NCBI GenBank assembly: GCA_947487205.1
Contig: CANKVU010000018.1
Coordinates: forward strand, 1 to 64,000
Origin: an uncultured Paracoccaceae bacterium
GTDB lineage: Bacteria > Pseudomonadota > Alphaproteobacteria > Rhodobacterales > Rhodobacteraceae
Direction: 5' to 3'
Length of the DNA stretch: 64,000 bases
Of this stretch, positions 58,344 through 64,000 are shown one piece after another. Position numbers and translations under genes: made by a program. Position 1 is the stretch's first letter; each line of letters begins with the position of its first letter. Below the pieces are notes generated by a model. That model saw nothing but the letters and a program-made list of their open reading frames with translations. It had not been told where the DNA came from and made no database searches.

Positions 58344-58843
58344 GCGGCAAGGTCCTCGCCATCCTGCTGGGCCTCGTCGCTGTGCTGGGCGCGGCGGGGA
58401 TGTGGTACCTGCAGGTCTTCTACTATTACGAGCGGGTGACGCCGGGCGGCTTCGTGGTGCAGACGCAGGCCGGCGCGCGCCCGGTCGAGGCCGCGAACGT
58501 GCGGGCGATCGACGCCACGTCCTCGCCGATCCGGTTCCGCGCCTGTTTCGACACGCCCCTTTCGACCGACCTGGAGGCGCTGTCCTACGTGGACGCGGTG
58601 CCGCTCAACGCGCCGTTCTGGTTCGACTGCTTCGACGCGGAGGAGATCGGCGACAGGCTGGCCGACGGCTCGGCGCGGGCCTTCCTGGGGCGGAAGAACG
58701 TCGCCTACGGCGTCGACCGGATCGTGGCGATCACCGATGACGGCCGCGGCTTCGTCTGGCACCAGCTGAACAATTGCGGCGAGGTCGCCTATGACGGCAC
58801 GCAGATCGGCGAGGATTGCCCGCCGAGAGAGGATTTCGAGTAG
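58340..58843 (+). CDS. DUF6446 family membrane-anchored protein
   Basis: 167 residues. One N-terminal helix ([20 protein letters not shown]) and a short QVFYYYERV segment anchor it, with the rest probably periplasmic: [19 protein letters not shown] and [13 protein letters not shown] contain paired cysteines. C-terminal [16 protein letters not shown] and IGEDCPP add two more. It sits exactly between glyQ and glyS (ATGA overlap before, no gap after), which is conserved in Rhodobacterales. Its job is unknown; linking two halves of GlyRS in an operon does not show a role in translation. Confidence 0.85.
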   Translation: MSGKVLAILLGLVAVLGAAGMWYLQVFYYYERVTPGGFVVQTQAGARPVEAANVRAIDATSSPIRFRACFDTPLSTDLEALSYVDAVPLNAPFWFDCFDAEEIGDRLADGSARAFLGRKNVAYGVDRIVAITDDGRGFVWHQLNNCGEVAYDGTQIGEDCPPREDFE

Positions 58844-60892
58844 ATGCCCGACCTGCTGATCGAACTGTTCTCCGAGGAGATCCCGGCCCGGATGCAGGCG
58901 CGCGCGGCCGCCGACCTGAAGCGCCTCGTGACCGACGGGCTGGTGGAGGCGGGGCTGACCTATGCCCATGCCGGCGCCCTGGTGACGCCGCGGCGGCTGA
59001 CGCTGGCGCTCGAAGGGGTGGCGGATCGCTCGCCCGACACCGTCGAGGAGCGGCGCGGACCCAAGGTGGGGGCCCCGGAGAAGGCGGTGGAGGGGTTCCT
59101 GCGCGGCGCGGGCGTCGCGCGCGCCGACCTGGAGGTGCGGGCCGAGAAGAAGGGCGAGGTCTATGTCGCGCGGATCCACCGCGCCGGGCGTCCCGCCGAC
59201 GAGATCGTGGCCGGGGTGCTGGAGGGGGCGATCCGCGATTTCCCCTGGCCCAAGTCGATGCGCTGGGGAGAGGGCGCCCTGCGCTGGGTGCGGCCGCTCC
59301 ATCGCATCCTGTGCATCCTGTCGGGCCCCGAGGGCGCCGAGATCGTGCCTCTGGAGGTGGACGGGATCCGCGCCGGCGCCACGACCGAGGGGCACCGGTT
59401 CATGGCGCCGGGGGAGATCCGGGTGTCCTCGTTCGAGGATTACCAGGCGAAGCTGAAGCGCGCCCATGTCATGCTCGACCCCGAGGAGCGCGCCGGGACG
59501 ATCCGCGCCGAGGCGCAGAACATGGCCTTCTCCAGCGGGCTGGAGGTGGTCGAGGATCCCGCGCTGCTGGCCGAGGTCGCGGGTCTGGTGGAATGGCCGG
59601 TCGTGCTGATGGGCGAGATCGACGCGCGCTTCCTCGACCTGCCGGCGGAGGTGCTGCAGACCTCGATGCGCGAGCACCAGAAGTTCTTCTCGCTCCGCGA
59701 TCCCGGCACCGGGCGGATCGTGCGCTTCGTCACCGTCGCCAACCGCGAGACGGCGGATGACGGCGCCACGATCCTGGCCGGCAACCAGCGCGTCCTGGCC
59801 GCGCGGCTGGCCGACGCGGCCTTCTTCTGGGAGAACGACCTGGCCGTGGCGAAGGCCGGGATGGGGCCCTGGCAGGAGGCGCTGGCCTCGGTCACCTTCC
59901 ATGCCAGGCTCGGCAGCGAGGCCGACCGGGTGGCGCGGATCGCGGCGCTGGCGCGCGAGCTGGCGCCGGCCGTCGGCGCCGACCCCGACCAGGCCGCGCA
60001 GGCCGCGACTTTGGCCAAGGCGGATCTCGTGTCAGAAATGGTCTACGAGTTCCCCGAATTGCAGGGGGTGATGGGGCGCTACTATGCCCGGGCCGCGGGC
60101 TATCCGGACGAGGTCGCGACCGCCGTCGCCGAGCATTACGCGCCGCTGGGCCCGTCCGACGCGGTGCCCACCGCGCCGGTCTCGGTCGCGGTGAGCCTGG
60201 CGGAGAAGATCGACAAGCTGACCGGGTTCTGGGCCATCGGCGAGACGCCCACCGGGTCGAAGGACCCCTATGCGCTGCGCCGCGCCGCGCTGGGGGTGAT
60301 CCGGGTTCTCCTGGACAACGCGCTGCGCCTGCCGCTGGGCCGAATTTTCGGCGAAAATTCGTGGTCTGCGGATCTGACCGGGTTCTTCCACGACCGCCTG
60401 AAGGTCCACCTGCGCGACGAGGGCGTGCCGCATGACGTGATCGACGCCTGCCTCGCCATGGAGGGCGCCGACGACCTGACGCTGCTGGTCCACCGGGCCC
60501 GCGCGCTGGCCGCGTTCCTGAAATCCGACGACGGGGAGAACCTGCTGGCCGGCTTCCGGCGGGCCAACAACATCCTGGGCCAGGCCGAGGCGGCCGACGG
60601 GGTGGAATATTCCTTCGGTGCCGACGCGAAACACGCCCGGACCGACGAGGAGAGGGCGCTCTTCGCCGCGCTGGAGGCGCAGGGGCCGGCGATCGAGCGG
60701 GCCATGGCGGAGGAGGATTTCGCCACCGCCATGGCGACGCTGGCACTGCTGCGCACGCCCATCGACGCCTTCTTCGAGGCGGTGCAGATCAACACCGACA
60801 ACCAGATCGTGCGCCGCAACCGCCTGAACCTCCTGAGCCGCATCCGCGCGCTGTGCCTGGGGGTGGCGGACCTGACGCGGATCGAGGGCTGA
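58844..60892 (+). CDS. glyS: glycine-tRNA ligase beta subunit
   Basis: 682 residues. The beta subunit binds tRNA(Gly). The standard beginning is LLIELFSEEIPARMQARAA; GPKVGAPEKAVEGFLRGAG, REHQKFFSLRDPGTG and VTVANRETADDG are further landmarks, and the HD-like middle plus the anticodon-binding C-terminus are intact (NRLNLLSRIRALC). The ATG directly follows the DUF6446 stop. A 21-bp AT-rich palindrome occurs inside the gene at 60341-60361, encoding part of GRIFGENSW; it does not disturb the frame. Confidence 0.96.
   Translation: MPDLLIELFSEEIPARMQARAAADLKRLVTDGLVEAGLTYAHAGALVTPRRLTLALEGVADRSPDTVEERRGPKVGAPEKAVEGFLRGAGVARADLEVRAEKKGEVYVARIHRAGRPADEIVAGVLEGAIRDFPWPKSMRWGEGALRWVRPLHRILCILSGPEGAEIVPLEVDGIRAGATTEGHRFMAPGEIRVSSFEDYQAKLKRAHVMLDPEERAGTIRAEAQNMAFSSGLEVVEDPALLAEVAGLVEWPVVLMGEIDARFLDLPAEVLQTSMREHQKFFSLRDPGTGRIVRFVTVANRETADDGATILAGNQRVLAARLADAAFFWENDLAVAKAGMGPWQEALASVTFHARLGSEADRVARIAALARELAPAVGADPDQAAQAATLAKADLVSEMVYEFPELQGVMGRYYARAAGYPDEVATAVAEHYAPLGPSDAVPTAPVSVAVSLAEKIDKLTGFWAIGETPTGSKDPYALRRAALGVIRVLLDNALRLPLGRIFGENSWSADLTGFFHDRLKVHLRDEGVPHDVIDACLAMEGADDLTLLVHRARALAAFLKSDDGENLLAGFRRANNILGQAEAADGVEYSFGADAKHARTDEERALFAALEAQGPAIERAMAEEDFATAMATLALLRTPIDAFFEAVQINTDNQIVRRNRLNLLSRIRALCLGVADLTRIEG
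60341..60361. repeat. perfect AT-rich palindrome, copy 2 (inside glyS)
   Basis: CGAATTTTCG, a central G, then CGAAAATTCG. It differs from copy 1 (28810-28830) only at the third A/T position of each arm, which is a compensatory change (T-A swapped for A-T). Here it is translated as IFGEN in glyS. Confidence 0.7.
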
Positions 60893-60961
60893 GCTTCGAC
60901 CAACGGGCCGCTTGTGCCCGCCCGCGACACCCATATGCTGCCGGGGCCAAGGAGCGCCGCA

Positions 60962-63520
60962 GTGCAGCACGACGAGATCCCGATCGCGGGCGTGACCCCG
61001 GTCACCGCCACCGCCAATATCCGCGCCCGAATCCATGGCGGGCGCGCCAAGTGCCTGCAGCGCCTGGTGCGGCTGGGCCTGCCGGTGCCGCGCACCGAGG
61101 CGCTCGAGATCGACCTGGTGCGCCGCATCTCGCACGGGGAGATCCCCGACGCGGCGGCGATCCTGTCGCGATTCGGCCCCGATGCGTTGGTTTCGGTGCG
61201 CCCCTCGTCGGGGGAGGGGGATTGGGGCGGACCGCCCTCGATCCTCAATATCGGCATGACCGATGCCCGCCACCGCGCCATCGCCGGGGCGGCCGGGCAG
61301 CGGGCCGCCGACGCGCTCTATGCCCGGTTCATCCAGTCCTACGCGATCCAGGTGGCGCGGCTGAACGCGGACGATTTCGAGGGGCGCGACGACATCCCCG
61401 CGATGCTCGCCGATTACGAGGACCGGGCGGAGGAGCCGTTCCCGCAGGACCCCGCGGTGCAGCTGGCCGCGGTGCTGGGATCCATGGCGCGGGCCTGGGA
61501 GGGGACGACGGCGCGGATTTTGCGCCGGGCGCGGGGCGCGCCGGAGAATGCGGGGCTGGGCCTCGTGGTGCAGGAGATGGTGCTGGGCGTCGGCGACCCG
61601 GAGCGGGGCGAATCGGGGTCGGGCGTGATCCAGTTCGTCAGTTCCGAGACCGGCCTGGCGCAGGTCACGGGGCGCTACCTGCGCCAGAGCCAGGGGCGCG
61701 AGGCGCTGCTGGCGGCGGCGCCCGCGCTGTACCTGACCCGCGATCCCCGCGGCCCGTCGCTGGAGGAGTGCCATCCCGAGATCCTGGCGGAACTGACCGG
61801 GTTCGGCGTGCTCTGCCGCAACCGGCTGCGCGAGGAGATGCAGATCGAGTTCACCCTGAGCCGCGGGCGGCTGCACATCCTCGACGCGGTGCGGGTGCGC
61901 CGCACGTCGCGCGCGGCGATCCGCATCGCGGTGGCGCTGGCCACCGACGGGGTGATCCCCGAGGCGGAGGCGGTGCTGCGGGTCGCGCCGCGGGCCCTGC
62001 TCGACGTGCTGCACCGCCGGATCGACCCCGAGGCGCGGCTGCCGCTGATCGCCACGGGCATCGCGGCGAGCCCCGGCGCGGCCACCGGGCGGCTGGTCTT
62101 CTCCTCGGCCGACGCGCAGAGCGCCGCCGCCCGGGAGGAGGAGGTCATCCTGGTGCGGCGCGAGACCAATCCGGGCGACGTCCTGGGCATGCACGCGGCC
62201 CGCGCCATCCTGACCGAGCGCGGCGGCGCCACCTCCCACGCGGCGGTGATCGCGCGGGGGCTGGGCCTGCCCTGCGTGGTCGGCGCCTCGGAGATCACCG
62301 TCGACCGGCGCGCGCGGCTGTTCCGCACCGCCGACGGCCGCGTCTATCGCGAGGGCGAGGTGGTGACGATCGACGGCTCGTCGGGGCGGGTGGTGATGGG
62401 GGCGCCGCGGCTGCTGGAGCCGGTCTTCGACGATGCGCTGAGAACGCTTCTGTCCTGGGCCGACGAGCGGCGCGACATCGGCGTGCGGGCCAATTGCGAC
62501 ACCCCCGACGAGGCCGAGACCGCCCGGCGGTTCGAGGCCGAGGGGATCGGCTTGTGCCGCACCGAGCACATGTTCTTCGACGCGGCCCGGCTGACGGTGA
62601 TGCGCGAGATGATCTTTGCCCGCGAGGCGGTCGACCGGGCCCATGCGCTCGACCAGCTGCTGCCGATGCAGCGCGACGATTTCATGCGGATCTTCCAGAT
62701 CATGGCGGGGCGGCCGGTCTGCATCCGCCTGCTCGACCCGCCGCTGCACGAATTCCTGCCCGGCGACCGCGCCGGGATGACCGCGCTGGCCGCGAGCCTG
62801 GGCCTGCCCCGCGACGAGGTGGAGGCGCGCATCCAGTCGCTGGCCGAGTTCAACCCGATGCTGGGCATGCGGGGCGTGCGGCTGGGGATCGCCATCCCCG
62901 AGATCTACGAGATGCAGGCGCGCGCCATCTTCGAGGCGGCCGTCCGGACCAGCCCGCGCGTCACGCCCGAGGTGATGATCCCCCTCGTCTCGGCCCGGCG
63001 GGAGGTGGAACTGGTCAAGAGCCGGATCGACGCGGTCGCCGCGCAGGTCCGCACCCAGTCGGGGATCGAGTTCGACTATTCGCTGGGCGTGATGGTGGAG
63101 ACGCCGCGCGCGGCGCTCCGCGCCGACGAGATCGCCGAATACGCCACCTTCCTCAGCTTCGGGACCAACGACCTGACGCAGATGACCTATGGCCTGTCGC
63201 GCGACGATGCGGGGCGGTTCATGTCCGCCTATCTGCGCGACGGCGTCTTTGCCGAGGACCCGTTCCTGCGGCTCGACACCGAAGGGGTGGGCGAGCTCCT
63301 GACCATCGGCGCCGAACGGGGGCGGCGCGGGCGGCCGGACGTGACGCTGTCGATCTGCGGCGAGCATGGCGGCGACCCCGATTCGATCGCCTTCTGCCGG
63401 GCGGCCGGGTTCGACTATGTCTCCTGCTCGCCGTTCCGGGTGCCGGTGGCGCGGATGGCCGCCGCCCACCTGGCGATCCGCGACCGGGGAATCAGCACGA
63501 TGGCGCCGCCCGAACGCTGA
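60962..63520 (+). CDS. pyruvate, phosphate dikinase-like protein with degenerate ATP-binding domain
   Basis: 852 residues from GTG 60962 (AAGGAG 9 nt upstream; ATGs at 60914 and 60935 lack one). Ordinary PPDK is about 880. The phospho-carrier His is intact in RGGATSHAAVIARGLGLPCV, the PEP/pyruvate barrel has GLCRTEHMFF and the catalytic Cys in CGEHGGDPDS. The N-terminal nucleotide domain is altered: GRAKCLQRLVRLGLPVP stands for the lysine/glycine-rich GKGANLAEM, and RPSSGEGDWGGPPSILNIGM for the RSGARVSMPGMMDTILNLG segment. It may phosphorylate with an unusual donor or be regulatory. It follows glyS by 69 bp, an arrangement I know from Rhodobacterales. Confidence 0.8.
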   Translation: MQHDEIPIAGVTPVTATANIRARIHGGRAKCLQRLVRLGLPVPRTEALEIDLVRRISHGEIPDAAAILSRFGPDALVSVRPSSGEGDWGGPPSILNIGMTDARHRAIAGAAGQRAADALYARFIQSYAIQVARLNADDFEGRDDIPAMLADYEDRAEEPFPQDPAVQLAAVLGSMARAWEGTTARILRRARGAPENAGLGLVVQEMVLGVGDPERGESGSGVIQFVSSETGLAQVTGRYLRQSQGREALLAAAPALYLTRDPRGPSLEECHPEILAELTGFGVLCRNRLREEMQIEFTLSRGRLHILDAVRVRRTSRAAIRIAVALATDGVIPEAEAVLRVAPRALLDVLHRRIDPEARLPLIATGIAASPGAATGRLVFSSADAQSAAAREEEVILVRRETNPGDVLGMHAARAILTERGGATSHAAVIARGLGLPCVVGASEITVDRRARLFRTADGRVYREGEVVTIDGSSGRVVMGAPRLLEPVFDDALRTLLSWADERRDIGVRANCDTPDEAETARRFEAEGIGLCRTEHMFFDAARLTVMREMIFAREAVDRAHALDQLLPMQRDDFMRIFQIMAGRPVCIRLLDPPLHEFLPGDRAGMTALAASLGLPRDEVEARIQSLAEFNPMLGMRGVRLGIAIPEIYEMQARAIFEAAVRTSPRVTPEVMIPLVSARREVELVKSRIDAVAAQVRTQSGIEFDYSLGVMVETPRAALRADEIAEYATFLSFGTNDLTQMTYGLSRDDAGRFMSAYLRDGVFAEDPFLRLDTEGVGELLTIGAERGRRGRPDVTLSICGEHGGDPDSIAFCRAAGFDYVSCSPFRVPVARMAAAHLAIRDRGISTMAPPER

Positions 63521-63658
63521 GATCGGCAAGATTTCGCCGCAGCGCGGCACATGGTTTGATCCCGCGTTAACGTCTCGTTTACCTGTCATCCGACCGTCGC
63601 GCGGTGCCGCCACCGCCCCGCGCGACCCCGATCCGCACGACGTGCCTGGGGATGATTC

Positions 63659-64000
63659 ATGACGAACGCAATGCCGCGCGCCGTCCGGTGCGCGATGGCA
63701 GGTCTGTTGTCGCTGATTGCCCTGGCGGGAGTCTCGCTGCCCGCGGCGGCGGACATGACCTATTCCTCCAAGGCGACGCCGGCGACCGCCGACCTGGCGG
63801 CCGAGACGGCGCCCGACCTCGGCCGCAAGCTCGGCGCGCTCCTGGGCCGGGACGCGCCGGCCGTCCGCACCCGGCGCGACGCGGGCCTGCGCGCCGCCCT
63901 GGGGCTGAGCCGCGCGCGGCGGGGGCCGGCGATCGAGTACACCGCCGACTTCGTCGATGCGCGGGCCGACATCCGCGGCGACGCGCAATGGCGCTGCCTG
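63659..64000 (+). CDS. SleB-type cell wall hydrolase (3' end cut by window)
   Basis: The 114 codons seen begin MTNAMPRAVRCAMAGLLSLI, an N-terminal hydrophobic stretch ending LPAAADM that suits a Sec signal peptide. The following 60 residues are Arg/Ala-rich. The last visible residues ADIRGDAQWRCL are the usual lead into the SleB/hydrolase_2 domain (QWRCLTEALYFEARGE in relatives), so a peptidoglycan hydrolase of about 200-220 residues is expected, but the catalytic domain lies beyond 64000. The 138-bp leader from 63521 is relatively AT-rich (GTTAACGTCTCGTTTACC), probably the promoter. Confidence 0.7.
   Translation, partial: MTNAMPRAVRCAMAGLLSLIALAGVSLPAAADMTYSSKATPATADLAAETAPDLGRKLGALLGRDAPAVRTRRDAGLRAALGLSRARRGPAIEYTADFVDARADIRGDAQWRCL

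Noticed and set aside
60032-63988. A very long open frame on the minus strand (over 1300 codons) opposite glyS and the PPDK-like gene
   Set aside because: The plus strand carries recognisable intact proteins with catalytic motifs; the antisense frame is open only because codons in this GC-rich DNA rarely create stops on the other strand. Its translation is His/Arg/Gly-rich with no domain.

Overview
The window is a gene-dense, very GC-rich (about 70% by eye) bacterial chromosome segment. Gene content and order point to an alphaproteobacterium of the Rhodobacterales (Rhodobacteraceae/Roseobacteraceae type). Markers are acpS-lepB-rnc-era-recO, a TrcR/DUF1013 cell-cycle regulator, COQ9, a DUF4175/TIGR02302 protein next to lysA, the glyQ-DUF6446-glyS order, ETF-QO and a phaA/phaB pair. 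I saw no rRNA, tRNA, CRISPR, insertion sequence or prophage. Intergenic gaps are short; the longest are 292 bp (11931-12222) and 288 bp (42511-42798).

Layout. 1-1534: partial DUF2252 gene and tag glycosylase. 1625-5622: EAL phosphodiesterase, then phaA, a patatin-like lipase and phaB (polyhydroxybutyrate precursor synthesis) and a small DUF465 gene. 5728-10204: tRNA methyltransferase-like gene, DUF2007, a trans-polyprenyl diphosphate synthase facing ispE, and a TPR lipid-pathway neighbour. 10278-18268: ETF-QO, greA, an unknown membrane protein, DUF4175, lysA and rpsU. 18378-23836: COQ9, quinone oxidoreductase, serine hydrolase, RNase T2, trcR and an aldo-keto reductase. 23998-29909: acpS, a frameshifted acetamidase/formamidase, a nucleoside deaminase, lepB-rnc-era, DUF1491 and recO. 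29914-34996: two DUF3072 genes, then a tightly overlapped nucleoside-salvage operon cdd-deoA-deoB-add-upp.

35073-45466 is an acyl-CoA catabolism cluster on the minus strand: acyl-CoA ligase, FadJ-type multifunctional enzyme, NTF2-like protein, thiolase, GST-like protein, acyl-CoA dehydrogenase and two MerR regulators with candidate operators. 45541-52712: NmrA-like protein, two PaaI-type thioesterases with a MATE exporter, an orphan ATP-grasp-like protein, pyrD-DUF952 and a secreted 5'-nucleotidase. 52743-57238: two secreted proteins built from one unnamed about 90-residue module, an MFS transporter, and a secreted SPOR/peptidoglycan-binding protein with a dead protease domain. 57414-64000: glyQ-DUF6446-glyS, a divergent pyruvate-phosphate-dikinase-like protein and the start of a SleB-type cell wall hydrolase.

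The window is mostly core metabolism. The least explained parts are the triple-module secreted proteins (52743-54098), the pseudoprotease (55523-57238), the PPDK-like paralogue (60962-63520), the ATP-grasp-like orphan (48781-49638), the hairpin-plus-core repeats near 42.5 kb and the paired AT-rich palindromes at 28.8 and 60.3 kb. All functions are read from sequence motifs and neighbours only; no database search was run.
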